Assembly (NCBI RefSeq): GCF_030373245.1
Contig: NZ_JAUCZF010000003.1
Coordinates: 1-64,000 of the forward strand
DNA from: Hydrogenophaga sp.
GTDB taxonomy: Bacteria > Pseudomonadota > Gammaproteobacteria > Burkholderiales > Burkholderiaceae_C
Direction: 5' to 3'
DNA length: 64,000 nt
Shown: one piece after another, positions 45,093 through 54,144 of the stretch
How positions within the stretch are numbered: the stretch's first letter is position 1
Layout of the letters: every line of letters begins with the position of its first letter
Notes under the pieces: model-generated
Told to the model about the DNA's origin: nothing
Databases searched by the model: none
What the model saw: the letters and a program-made list of their open reading frames with translations, nothing else
Position numbers and translations under genes: made by a program

Positions 45093-45948
45093 GCGCGATA
45101 CCGGCCACGGTGAAGAGCGTGACGGGCTCATCAAACAGCAGCCACGCGATCAACGCCGTGCAAGGGGGCACCAGGTACATCAGACTGGTGACCTTGGCCG
45201 CAGCGCCGCGCTGGATCAGCAGGTACAGCAGCGAGCTGCCGCCCAGCGTGAGCCCCAGCACCGACCAGGCCATGGCGCCCACCAGCTCGCCGTTCCAGCG
45301 CATGCTCTCGGTCTCCAGCAGCGCCAGCGGCAGCGTCACCACCAGCGCGGCCAGCAGCTGCACCGTGTTGGCGCTTCGCACGTCGCAGGCCTTGACATAG
45401 CGTTTTTGATAGAGCGTGCCGACTGTGATCGAGAACAGCGCCAGCACGGCCAGCGACAGGTTCAGCCAGTCGGCGTGGTCCCCTGCGCCGCCGTGTTCAA
45501 ACTTGCGCGAGACCACCAGCACCAAGCCGGCAAAGCCGAGCAACAGCCCGGCCCATTGCCGGCGCGAGACACGGCCCTCAGCGCCGCCCATGGCGCTCAG
45601 CCAGATCGCGGTGAGCACCGGCTGAATGCCCACGATCAGCGCCGACAGGCCCGAACCCATGCCCGCCTTCACTGCGGCCCACACGCCACCGAGGTAGCCC
45701 GCATGCATCAGCACGCCGGTCACCGACAGATGCAGCCACTGCGCTCGATTCACCGGCCACTTCACACCAGCGACCCAGATCCAGGGCAGGAAACACAGGA
45801 TGGACAGGGCGTAGCGCACGGCCAGGAAAGACATCGGTGGCGCGTGCGGCATACCGAAACGCGCGACGATGAAGCCGGTGCTCCAGATCAACACGAACAC
45901 CCAGGGCATGGCGCGCAGCCACGCGTTGTCTTGCGCGGGAAGGGACAT
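45043..45948 (-). CDS. DMT-superfamily (EamA) transporter
   Basis: 301 residues, ten membrane helices as two EamA repeats; typical motifs FVLIWSTGFIVARFGMPHAPPMSFLAVRYALS and LTLGGSSLLYLLIQRGAA. Probably an exporter of amino acids or related metabolites. Follows pgsA by 6 bases on the same strand side but is read after it (pgsA lies upstream of the LysR gene on the minus strand); spacing suggests a separate gene. Confidence 0.9.
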   Translation of the reverse strand: MSLPAQDNAWLRAMPWVFVLIWSTGFIVARFGMPHAPPMSFLAVRYALSILCFLPWIWVAGVKWPVNRAQWLHLSVTGVLMHAGYLGGVWAAVKAGMGSGLSALIVGIQPVLTAIWLSAMGGAEGRVSRRQWAGLLLGFAGLVLVVSRKFEHGGAGDHADWLNLSLAVLALFSITVGTLYQKRYVKACDVRSANTVQLLAALVVTLPLALLETESMRWNGELVGAMAWSVLGLTLGGSSLLYLLIQRGAAAKVTSLMYLVPPCTALIAWLLFDEPVTLFTVAGIALTALGVSLVIRPPKST

Positions 45949-45954
45949 GCGGGC

Positions 45955-46524
45955 TCAGCGCGAACGCGCGCGGATCTCGGGCAGGGCTTTTTTCAGGTAG
46001 TACACCATCGACCAGATGGTCAGCACCGCAGAGATCCAGATCAGCCAGGTACCCCACACATGCGTGTCGATGAGACCCAGCGGCCGACCGTCGTACAACA
46101 AAAACGGGATCGCAATCATCTGCACCATTGTCTTGGCCTTGCCCACCATGTGCACCGCCACGCTCTTGGTTGCACCGATGATGGCCATCCACTCGCGCAG
46201 CGAAGAGATCGCGATCTCGCGGCCGATGATGATCAGCGCCACGAACACATCGGCCCGGTCCAGGTGGACCAGCACGAGCAAGCTGGCGCAGACGAGGAAC
46301 TTGTCGGCCACCGGATCAAGAAAGGCGCCGAAGGCCGAGGTCTGGTTGAGCTTGCGTGCGAGATACCCGTCGGCCCAGTCGGTGAGCGCAAACACGATGA
46401 ACATCACCGTGGCGATCAGATTCTGCTGTACCGCGCTCACCCCTTCCAGATAGAAGACCCCGACGATCAAGGGAATCGCGACGATGCGCGCCCAGGTCAG
46501 CAAGGTGGGAAGGTTGAAGAACAT
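45955..46524 (-). CDS. pgsA: CDP-diacylglycerol-glycerol-3-phosphate 3-phosphatidyltransferase
   Basis: 189 residues, six predicted membrane helices. The CDP-alcohol phosphotransferase motif ADGYLARKLNQTSAFGAFLDPVADK is complete (DG..AR........G...D...D). First committed step to phosphatidylglycerol. The ATG at 46524 gives the family start MFFNLPTLLTWARI; the frame further upstream is antisense noise near the uvrC end. Confidence 0.96.
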   Translation of the reverse strand: MFFNLPTLLTWARIVAIPLIVGVFYLEGVSAVQQNLIATVMFIVFALTDWADGYLARKLNQTSAFGAFLDPVADKFLVCASLLVLVHLDRADVFVALIIIGREIAISSLREWMAIIGATKSVAVHMVGKAKTMVQMIAIPFLLYDGRPLGLIDTHVWGTWLIWISAVLTIWSMVYYLKKALPEIRARSR

Positions 46525-46669
46525 GCGCCGATTATGGGGGAGCGATGGCGCAAGCCTGCGAACGCCACGGCGCTGATGCCGCTCCGAACCAGACCTGCCC
46601 CCGGGGCTGCGCCAAAACCCGATGGAGCCGCAGCATGCACCCGCAGGCAGCGGGACGCAGCGAGGCCCG

Positions 46670-48733
46670 TCAGTGAAGCGCGCGGTAGATCGCATCGGCC
46701 AGATCAGCCGAAATACCTTCCACCGTGCAGAGATCTTCCACGCTGGCACTGGCCACGCCGCGCACGCCGCCAAAACGCTGCAGCAACCGCGCCCGCTTCT
46801 TCGGCCCCACGCCCGGGATGTCTTCCAGTTTGCTGGCGCCGGTGCGCACCTTCGCGCGCTGAGCGCGCATGCCGGTGATGGCGAAGCGATGCGCCTCGTC
46901 CCGAATCTGCGCCACCAGCATCAGTGCCGCCGAATCGTGCCCCAGATAGACCTTCTCGCGGCCGTCAGCAAAGACCAGCTCCTCCAGGCCCACCTTGCGA
47001 CCCTCGCCCTTCTCCACGCCCACGATCAGCGACACATCGAGCCCCAGCTGCTGGAACACCTCGCGCGCCATGCTGACCTGACCTTTGCCGCCGTCGACAA
47101 GCACCAGATCGGGCATGCGGGGGCCGCTTGGCAGGCCGCTGGTGGCGTCGCTGGCAGACTCCGAAGTCGCTCGCTCTGCGGCATCAGCCGTGTCGGCAGC
47201 CGCGTCGGCCACCGGTTCGGTCTGTGCCGGGGCGGCGGCGGGTTCGGCCGCCTCCGCGGCCAGCGCCTCGGCCACGCGTCCATAGCGCCGCATCAACACC
47301 TGCCGCATCGCCGCATAGTCGTCGCCCGGCGTGATGCCTTCGATCTTGTAGCGCCGGTACTGGCTGTTCTGCATCTTGTGATCTTCAAACACCACGCATG
47401 AGGCCTGGGTCGACTCGCCCGCCGTGTGCGAAATGTCGAAACACTCGACCCGCAAGGTGTCGAGTTGGTCGTCGGGCAGTTGCAGGGCGTCAGCGAGCGC
47501 GCGGGTGCGGGCCTGTTGCGAGCCTTCTTCGGCCAGCAGGCGTGCAAGTGCGATCTCGGCGTTTTTTTGGGCCATTTCCAGCCAGATGCGGCGGTGTTCG
47601 CGCGGCTGATGCACCGCGTTGACCTTGACGCCAGTCTGTTCGCTCAAGGCGTCCAGCAGAGCCTTGCTCACCGGGTGGCTGGTCACCAGCGTGTGCGGCA
47701 TGGCAACGCCCAGGTAGTGCTGCGCAATGAAGGCTTCGAGCACCTGGACCGCCACGCGCTCAGGCAGCGGCAAATCGCTGCGCTCCTCGCTCAGCGCGTG
47801 GTCGATCTGCGTCGCATCTTCGACATGAGCAGGGAAATACGGTCGGTCGCCGAGGTGGCGACCGCCGCGCACCATGGCCAGGTTCACGCAGGCGCGGCCG
47901 CCCTGCACCTTGACCGCCAGCACGTCCACGTCCTTGTCGGACACGTTGTCCATCGCCTGCTGGTGCAGCACGCGCGAGAGCGCGGCCATCTGGTTGCGAA
48001 TTTCAGCCGCCTGCTCATACTCCAGCCGCTCGGCGTGATCCCTCATGCGCTGCTCCAGTGTGGCCAGCACCGCCTGCGTCTCGCCGCGCAGAAAGGCTTC
48101 GGCATCGGCCACGTCGCGCGCGTAGGCTTCGCTGTCGATCAGGTCCACACATGGGCCGCTGCAGCGCTTGATCTGGTACAGCAGGCAAGGTCGCGTGCGG
48201 TTGGCAAACACGGTGTCTTCGCAGGTGCGCAGGCGAAACACCTTTTGCAGCAGCGTGATCGACTCCTTCACTGCCCAGGCACTGGGGTAAGGCCCGTAAT
48301 AGCTGTGGCGCCGATCCACCACCCCGCGGTAGTAGGCCATGCGTGGGAAGGCCAGCGAGGGCACTGGCTTGGCGGCGGTGACGCGAAAAGGCTCGCGCGT
48401 ACCGGTGATCTTGAGATAGGGATAGCTCTTGTCGTCTCGAAACAGGATGTTGAACTTCGGCGCCAGCGTCTTGATCAGGTTGTTTTCCAGCAGCAAGGCC
48501 TCGGCTTCAGAGCGCACCACCGTGGTCTCCATGCGCGCGATGCGGCTGACCATGTGACCGATTCGGGTGCCGTCGTGGGTTTTCTGAAAATAGCTGCTCA
48601 CCCGCTTTTTCAGGTTGCGCGCCTTGCCCACATAGAGCAGCTGGTTCTGCGCATCGAAATAGCGGTACACACCCGGCAGACCGGGCAAGGCGGCCACTTC
48701 ACTCAGCAGTTGATCGGAGAACACGGGTTCCAT
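46670..48733 (-). CDS. uvrC: Excinuclease ABC subunit C
   Basis: 687 residues. GIY-YIG nuclease domain ([27 protein letters not shown]), UVR domain, C-terminal RNase H-like nuclease ([31 protein letters not shown]) and tandem HhH ([21 protein letters not shown]). About 55 low-complexity Ala/Glu/Thr residues (near 483-540) are inserted before DLVLVDGG, explaining the length above the usual 610. Incises DNA on both sides of damage bound by UvrB. Confidence 0.96.
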   Translation of the reverse strand: MEPVFSDQLLSEVAALPGLPGVYRYFDAQNQLLYVGKARNLKKRVSSYFQKTHDGTRIGHMVSRIARMETTVVRSEAEALLLENNLIKTLAPKFNILFRDDKSYPYLKITGTREPFRVTAAKPVPSLAFPRMAYYRGVVDRRHSYYGPYPSAWAVKESITLLQKVFRLRTCEDTVFANRTRPCLLYQIKRCSGPCVDLIDSEAYARDVADAEAFLRGETQAVLATLEQRMRDHAERLEYEQAAEIRNQMAALSRVLHQQAMDNVSDKDVDVLAVKVQGGRACVNLAMVRGGRHLGDRPYFPAHVEDATQIDHALSEERSDLPLPERVAVQVLEAFIAQHYLGVAMPHTLVTSHPVSKALLDALSEQTGVKVNAVHQPREHRRIWLEMAQKNAEIALARLLAEEGSQQARTRALADALQLPDDQLDTLRVECFDISHTAGESTQASCVVFEDHKMQNSQYRRYKIEGITPGDDYAAMRQVLMRRYGRVAEALAAEAAEPAAAPAQTEPVADAAADTADAAERATSESASDATSGLPSGPRMPDLVLVDGGKGQVSMAREVFQQLGLDVSLIVGVEKGEGRKVGLEELVFADGREKVYLGHDSAALMLVAQIRDEAHRFAITGMRAQRAKVRTGASKLEDIPGVGPKKRARLLQRFGGVRGVASASVEDLCTVEGISADLADAIYRALH

Positions 48734-48774
48734 GGTCTGTATTGTCGCGGCGCCGGCTGCGGCATGATTCGCTC

Positions 48775-49887
48775 ATGGTCTGCACGCCTTCCTCTCCCCT
48801 GCCCGCTTTGCGCTGGGATCTCTTTTGCCGCGTGGTCGACAACCTCGGCGACATCGGCGTGTGCTGGCGCCTGAGCGCCGACCTGGCAGCGCGCGGCCAG
48901 CAGGTTCGGCTCTGGATCGACCAGCCCGGTCCGCTGCACTGGATGGCACCCGGCGCGCTGGAAGGCCAGGTGCCTGGCGTGCAGGTGCGGCACTGGCACG
49001 ATCCGTTATCGGCCCACGCATTGGCAGACTGGGTGCCAGGCGATGTGTGGGTTGAGGCGTTCGGCTGCGACCCGGCCGCCGAATGCATGGCACGAATGGC
49101 TGAGCAACTCGCCCAAGGTGACCCACCACCGGTGTGGATCAACCTGGAGTACCTGAGCGCCGAGGGCTATGTGGAGCGTTGCCACCGCCTGCCTTCACTG
49201 GTAAACCAGGGCCCGCTCCGGGGTCTGACCAAATGGTTTTTCTACCCCGGCTTCACGGCCGCTACCGGTGGTTTGCTCCGCGAGCCCGACCTGCTCGCCC
49301 GCCAGGCCATCTTCGATCGCACCGCCTGGCTTCGGGCGCAGAAGCTGCCGACAGGTGCAGCGCGACGCATCAGCCTCTTTTGCTACGAGCCGCCGATACT
49401 GGGTCAGGTGGTGCGAGAGACCGTGCAAGGGAAGCTCAGGTGCGACTGGCTGGTGACGCCGGGCCGCGCGGCGCAGGCGGTGGCCGCGCTCGCCGAGCAA
49501 CCGACTTCGCTGCACCAGCTGGCGCCGCTGCCCCAGCACGACTTTGACCACCTGCTCTGGAGCTGTGATCTGAATCTGGTTCGCGGAGAAGACTCGCTGG
49601 TGCGCGCGCTCTGGGCTGGTCAGCCCTTGGTTTGGCACATCTACCCGCAGCATGACCATGCCCACCACGCCAAGCTCGATGCGTTCCTCGACTGGCTGGA
49701 CGCTCCCACTTCGATGCGCCATTTCCACCACCAGTGGAACGGCATGATCCCGGCGGGCAACACCGTCTGGCCGGGGTGGGTGGTGGTCGACAGCTGGCGC
49801 GCCTGTGTGCAAGCGGCACGAGCCCGACTGCTGGCCCAAGACGACCTGAGCAGCCAGTTACTCGGTTTCGTGGCCAAAAAGCGATAA
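48775..49887 (+). CDS. earP: EF-P arginine rhamnosyltransferase EarP
   Basis: 370 residues. Begins at ATG 48775 ([31 protein letters not shown]); the GT-B type fold with [28 protein letters not shown] near the end, which binds TDP-rhamnose, is typical of EarP (DUF2331). It attaches L-rhamnose to Arg32 of EF-P, needed to relieve ribosomes at polyproline. The efp gene follows by 152 bases. Confidence 0.95.
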   Translation: MVCTPSSPLPALRWDLFCRVVDNLGDIGVCWRLSADLAARGQQVRLWIDQPGPLHWMAPGALEGQVPGVQVRHWHDPLSAHALADWVPGDVWVEAFGCDPAAECMARMAEQLAQGDPPPVWINLEYLSAEGYVERCHRLPSLVNQGPLRGLTKWFFYPGFTAATGGLLREPDLLARQAIFDRTAWLRAQKLPTGAARRISLFCYEPPILGQVVRETVQGKLRCDWLVTPGRAAQAVAALAEQPTSLHQLAPLPQHDFDHLLWSCDLNLVRGEDSLVRALWAGQPLVWHIYPQHDHAHHAKLDAFLDWLDAPTSMRHFHHQWNGMIPAGNTVWPGWVVVDSWRACVQAARARLLAQDDLSSQLLGFVAKKR

Positions 49888-49890
49888 AAT
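49885..49890 (+). promoter_or_regulatory. Possible -10 element of an efp promoter
   Basis: GCGATAAAATTC at the end of earP has a TAAAAT hexamer; the stretch from 49875 is AT-richer than its surroundings. No good -35 is seen at 17 bases. It would give a leader of about 150 bases before efp. Confidence 0.3.
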
Positions 49891-50039
49891 TCAAGGCTTT
49901 GCGGAAAACCGGTTGCCGGCCCAGCGCCTGCATCCCGTTCCTGCCAGCCTTCTGCCTCGCCGCACAGAGTGTTGCCATCAGCAGCGTTCCCGGGACTTCC
50001 CTCCCCGCCGGAACCCGCGGCCCAACCGTTGGAACCCTT

Positions 50040-50594
50040 ATGAAAATCGCCCAGGAATTGCGCGCCGGCAATGTCATCATGCACGGCAAAGACCCAATGA
50101 TCGTCCTCAAGACCGAGTACGCCCGTGGCGGCCGCGGTGCGGCCACCGTGCGCCTCAAGCTCAAGGCCTTGCTCAACAACATGGCCACCGAGGTGGTCTG
50201 CCGCGCCGACGACAAGATGGACCAGATCATTCTGGACAAGAAGGAGTGCACCTACTCCTACTTCGCTGACCCGATGTACGTCTGCATGGACGCCGACTTC
50301 AACCAGTACGAAGTTGAAGCCGAGAACATGGGCGATGCGCTGAACTACCTGGAAGACGGCATGACCGTCGAAGTGGTGTTCTACGAAGGCAAGGCCATTT
50401 CGGTCGAACTGCCCACCAGCGTGGAACGCGTGATCACCTGGACCGAACCCGCCGTCAAGGGTGATACCTCGGGCAAGGTGCTCAAGCCAGCCAAGATCGC
50501 CACCGGCTTTGAAGTGTCGGTGCCGCTGTTTGTGGCCCAGGACGACAAGATCGAAATCGACACCCGCACCGGTGAGTACCGCAAGCGTGTCTGA
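50040..50594 (+). CDS. efp: Elongation factor P
   Basis: 184 residues: KOW-like N-terminal domain, two OB domains. The modification loop is [11 protein letters not shown] with Arg at position 32, the residue rhamnosylated by EarP; K34-type EF-P would need EpmA/B. First codons [10 protein letters not shown]. Restores peptide-bond formation at consecutive prolines. Followed by a hairpin terminator. Confidence 0.97.
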   Translation: MKIAQELRAGNVIMHGKDPMIVLKTEYARGGRGAATVRLKLKALLNNMATEVVCRADDKMDQIILDKKECTYSYFADPMYVCMDADFNQYEVEAENMGDALNYLEDGMTVEVVFYEGKAISVELPTSVERVITWTEPAVKGDTSGKVLKPAKIATGFEVSVPLFVAQDDKIEIDTRTGEYRKRV

Positions 50595-50620
50595 ATCCGC
50601 TGCACTCAGCTGATCTGACC

Positions 50621-50645
50621 AGAAGGCTCCCGCGGGAGCCTTCTT
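50621..50645 (+). terminator. Terminator of efp
   Basis: AGAAGGCTCCC / GGGAGCCTTCT stem with minimal GC loop, then TTG. The T-run is short. Confidence 0.7.
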
Positions 50646-50670
50646 GCATTCGAAATCCGTACCTGCCGCC

Positions 50671-51549
50671 ATGGAACTCCTCGCCCGCATTGCCGACGTC
50701 ATCATCCCGGTCTTTCTGATCGTGGCGATCGGCTACGGCTATGGGCGACGGCGCGCACCCGATCTGTCCGCCTTCAACCGCATCGCGCTCGATGTGCTGG
50801 CCCCCTTGCTGGTGTATTCGGCGCTGGCGGCCAAAGACTTCCGCCTGGGCGATCACCTCGCGCTGCTGGTCGGCGGCGCCATCCTCATCCTGGGTAGCGG
50901 TCTGCTGGCCTGGCCGCTGGCGCGCGCCTTTGGCGCCCAGCCGCGCACCCTGGTGCCTGTGGTGATGTTCAACAACTGCGGCAACATGGGCTTGCCGCTG
51001 GCCTTGCTGGCATTCGGCAGCGAACATTTCGGCGCCGCGGTGGCCCTGTTCTCGATCAGCAACCTGCTGCATTTCTCGCTTGGCGCGCGCATCACCAGCG
51101 CAGCCGCGCGTTCGCGCGATCTGCTCACCAGCCCGCTGATGATCGCCACCCTGCTCGGTTTCGCCAGCGCCATGACCGACCTGCGGCCGCCCGAGGTGCT
51201 GCTCTCCGGCATGAAACTGCTGGGCGACGCGCTGCTGCCCATGATGCTGTTTGCGCTGGGTGTGCGCCTGACCGCACTCACGCGCCAGGGTCTGGCGCTG
51301 GGTTTCCTGGGCGCGCTGGCGCGCCCGCTGATCGGCCTGGCCATTGGCATCCCGCTGGCCTGGGCGCTGGGCCTGGAGGGCGAGGCGCGCGGTCAGCTGT
51401 TGCTGTTTGCCGCACTTCCGCCGGCCGTGATCCAGTTCATGCTGGCCGAGCGTTACCAGCAGGAACCGGACAAGGTGGGTGCCATGATCATGTTGGGCAA
51501 TGCGATGGCGGTGCTCTTCGTGCCGCTGGCCCTGGCCATCGGTCTTTGA
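50671..51549 (+). CDS. AEC-family (auxin efflux carrier-like) transporter
   Basis: 292 residues and about ten membrane helices; FNNCGNMGLPLALLAFG is the family's crossover motif. Members carry malonate, malate or other organic acids. Start at ATG 50671 (MELLARIADVIIPVFL); no good ribosome-binding site is seen, so the start is uncertain. Second part of the gene ends just before the LOG protein. Confidence 0.88.
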   Translation: MELLARIADVIIPVFLIVAIGYGYGRRRAPDLSAFNRIALDVLAPLLVYSALAAKDFRLGDHLALLVGGAILILGSGLLAWPLARAFGAQPRTLVPVVMFNNCGNMGLPLALLAFGSEHFGAAVALFSISNLLHFSLGARITSAAARSRDLLTSPLMIATLLGFASAMTDLRPPEVLLSGMKLLGDALLPMMLFALGVRLTALTRQGLALGFLGALARPLIGLAIGIPLAWALGLEGEARGQLLLFAALPPAVIQFMLAERYQQEPDKVGAMIMLGNAMAVLFVPLALAIGL

Positions 51550-51589
51550 GGTGGACCATCGACCGACCCTCACCCTATTGGAGAACTCT

Positions 51590-52474
51590 GTGCAAAGCAC
51601 CGAACACCTGAGCCAACACATCACCGAGCGGCGCCTGGCCGACGCCTGGGCCGAGCTGCAAGCCCATGCCACCAACGGCAATGCGCTTCAAGCCGATGCC
51701 TACCGCCTGGCCTTTGCCGACCCGGAGTTCCTGCTGCGTCGCGAAACTCGTGGCATCCGTTTCCAGCTCGAGATGCTCAAGCCCGATCTGGCACAGCAAG
51801 ACCTGGGCATTGAGAACACCGTGGTGGTGTTTGGCAGCGCACGCTTCAAGGAAACCAGCGAAGCCCAGGCCCTGCTGGCACAGGCCGAAGCCGACGGCGA
51901 CGCAGCAGCCATCGCGCGCGCGAAAGCGCTGGTGCGCAACGCCCCCTACTACGACCAGGCTCGCAGCTTTGCCCGCATCGTGGCGCGCTACAGCCAGCGC
52001 TGCCCAAAGGAAGATCAGCTGTACATCTGCACCGGGGGTGGCCCGGGCATCATGGAGGCAGCCAACCGCGGCGCGCACGACGAAGGTGCCCTGAACGTCG
52101 GCCTCAACATCGCCCTGCCCCACGAGCAGGAAGGCAACCGCTTCATCTCACCCGAGTTGTGCTTCAAGTTCCACTACTTCGCGTTGCGCAAGATGCACTT
52201 CATGATGCGGGCCAAGGCGCTGGTGGCTTTTCCGGGCGGTTTTGGCACGCTCGACGAGCTGTTTGAGGTGATCACGCTGGTGCAGTGCAAGAAGGCCAAG
52301 CCGGTGCCGATCGTGCTGTTCGGCAGCGACTACTGGAAGCGCCTGATCAACTTGGACCTGCTGGTCGAGGAAGGCACGATCTCGGCCGACGATCTGCAGC
52401 TGTTTCAGTACGTCGACGATCCTCAGGCCGCCTGGGACTGCATCGTGCGCTTCTACGACCTGCCGGCGGTATAG
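51590..52474 (+). CDS. LOG family protein (TIGR00730, nucleotide 5'-monophosphate glycosidase type)
   Basis: 294 residues from a GTG at 51590 with GGAG 8 bases before. Signature motifs YICTGGGPGIMEAANRGAHDEGA and VAFPGGFGTLDELFEVITLVQ (PGGxGTxxE) are complete. LOG proteins cleave nucleotide monophosphates to base and ribose-phosphate; older annotation is lysine decarboxylase. The 41 bases between it and the AEC gene suggest co-transcription. Confidence 0.9.
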   Translation: MQSTEHLSQHITERRLADAWAELQAHATNGNALQADAYRLAFADPEFLLRRETRGIRFQLEMLKPDLAQQDLGIENTVVVFGSARFKETSEAQALLAQAEADGDAAAIARAKALVRNAPYYDQARSFARIVARYSQRCPKEDQLYICTGGGPGIMEAANRGAHDEGALNVGLNIALPHEQEGNRFISPELCFKFHYFALRKMHFMMRAKALVAFPGGFGTLDELFEVITLVQCKKAKPVPIVLFGSDYWKRLINLDLLVEEGTISADDLQLFQYVDDPQAAWDCIVRFYDLPAV

Positions 52475-52544
52475 GCGCTCCGCACACGGCGCAGAAGGCG
52501 CGGGCATCGAACCGCGCGCAGCTGAAGTGCGTGGGGGCGACAAT

Positions 52545-52620
52545 CCGGCGCCGGGCCGCCCCAAGCCGGATCAGCCCCCTTGGGGGGCAGCGACCCGCAG
52601 AGCGGGGGAGCGTGGGGGCT
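52545..52620. repeat. GC-rich palindromic intergenic repeat, copy 3
   Basis: GCGCCGGGCCGCCC, then GCCCCCTTGGGGGGC, then GCAGAGCGGGGGAGCGTGGGGGC: the same layout as copies at 8-70 and 14566-14632, though the first palindrome is less exact. It lies between the converging LOG and efflux outer-membrane genes. Confidence 0.6.
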
Positions 52621-52623
52621 CTG

Positions 52624-54006
52624 CTACTCCGTCCAACCACCACCCAGCGCCTTGTACAGCGCCACCTGGTTCTGCTGCAGCGCCAGCTGGCTGAGTGCCA
52701 AGCTCTGCTGAGTGGCAAACAGCGAGCGCTGGGCGTCCAGCACGTCGAGAAAACTGGCCACGCCATTGCGGTAACGCAGTTCGGCCAGCCGGAAACGATC
52801 GGCCTCTGCGGTGGCCTGCGCCTGCTGCGCCCTCACCTGCTCGCCAAGGGTGGCACGGCCCGCGAGCGCATCGGCCACTTCGCGAAACGCAGTCTGGATG
52901 GCTTTTTCGTACTGCGCCACGGCGATCTCACGCGTGGCGTTCGCCGCCTCCAGATTGGCCTGATTGCGCCCAGCGTCGAAGAGGGGCAACACCGCCTGAG
53001 GCGCCAGGCTCAAGCCCCACGATCCGCTCTTGAACAGGTCAGCCAGCTCGTTGCTCACCGTGCCCAGTCCGGCTGTCAGCGAGATGCGGGGGAAAAACGC
53101 GGCGCGCGCGGCACCGATGCTGGCGTTGGCGGCTATGAGTTGCTGCTCGGCCTGGCGGACATCGGCGCGGCGGGTGAGCAGATCCGAGGGCAAGCCGGCG
53201 GGCACGGTTGCCATCAGCGGGGCCTGGCCAGGGTCTGCCGGGTTGAACAGCAGCGCATCGGGCACCGACTGCCCCACGAGCAGGGTCAGCGCATTGCGGT
53301 CCAGCGCGTGCTGGCGCTGCTGCTGAGCCAGCGCCGATTCGGCCGCGGCGGTCAGTGACTCGGCCTGGCGCAGGTCGAGCGCCGAGGACGCGCCGTTGTC
53401 GAAACGCAGGCGGGTCAGGCGCAGAGAGTCGTTGCGGGTGGCGAGGGTGCGCTGGGTCAGCGCCAGCAGGTCATCATTGGCCTGCAGACTGAGCCAGGTG
53501 CTGGCCACCGCGGCAACCAGGCTGGTCTGCGCGGCGCGGCGCGCCTCTGCGCTGGCCAGGTACTGGGCCAGGGCGGCCTCCTTCAGGCTGGCGACCCGCC
53601 CGAAGAAGTCCAGCTCCCAGCTGCTGACGGCCAGACCCACGCTGTAGCTGGTGTTGGTGCCGCCACTCGAATTGGGCTGGCGACTGCCGCTGGCAGCCAG
53701 GTTGAGGGTAGGCAGCAGGTCGGCCCGGCGGATGTCGTACTGCGCGCGCACCTGCTCGATGTTGAGCGTGGCCACCCGAAGATCGCGGTTGTTGGCCAGG
53801 GCCAGCGTGATCAGTTCACGCAGCCGAGCATCGGTCACGAAGTCCTGCCAGCGAATGTCCACCGCCGCCTGCTCGTTGGCCTGATCCGGAAAACTCGCGG
53901 CCACCGGCAAGGGCGGCGGCTCGTAGGTCGGCATGAAGGAACAACCGGCCAGCACCACGGCTGTCACCGCGATCAAGCTCCGGCCCAAAGCGGGTGAATG
54001 AATCAT
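52624..54006 (-). CDS. RND efflux outer-membrane lipoprotein (NodT/OprM family)
   Basis: 460 residues. Signal peptide with lipobox VLAGC and start of mature protein at CSFMPTYEPP; the repeated outer-membrane-channel helices LREL..LALANNRDLRVATLNIEQVRAQY and QSEADVRQAEQQLIAANASIGAARAAFFP are typical. Start at 54006 has the signal peptide. Last gene of the adaptor-pump-channel operon. Confidence 0.93.
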   Translation of the reverse strand: MIHSPALGRSLIAVTAVVLAGCSFMPTYEPPPLPVAASFPDQANEQAAVDIRWQDFVTDARLRELITLALANNRDLRVATLNIEQVRAQYDIRRADLLPTLNLAASGSRQPNSSGGTNTSYSVGLAVSSWELDFFGRVASLKEAALAQYLASAEARRAAQTSLVAAVASTWLSLQANDDLLALTQRTLATRNDSLRLTRLRFDNGASSALDLRQAESLTAAAESALAQQQRQHALDRNALTLLVGQSVPDALLFNPADPGQAPLMATVPAGLPSDLLTRRADVRQAEQQLIAANASIGAARAAFFPRISLTAGLGTVSNELADLFKSGSWGLSLAPQAVLPLFDAGRNQANLEAANATREIAVAQYEKAIQTAFREVADALAGRATLGEQVRAQQAQATAEADRFRLAELRYRNGVASFLDVLDAQRSLFATQQSLALSQLALQQNQVALYKALGGGWTE

Positions 54007-54144
54007 GTCAGCGGCTCCAGCGTGCACCAGCCATGCGCAACGCGACGATTGAAGGAATGCCCTCGGCACATCCCACCGTGCAGGCTCCGCAGGGCTGAAG
54101 GGTGGTCCCCGCTCAGCGGAAGAAGTGCGAAGCGACTCAGGGGG

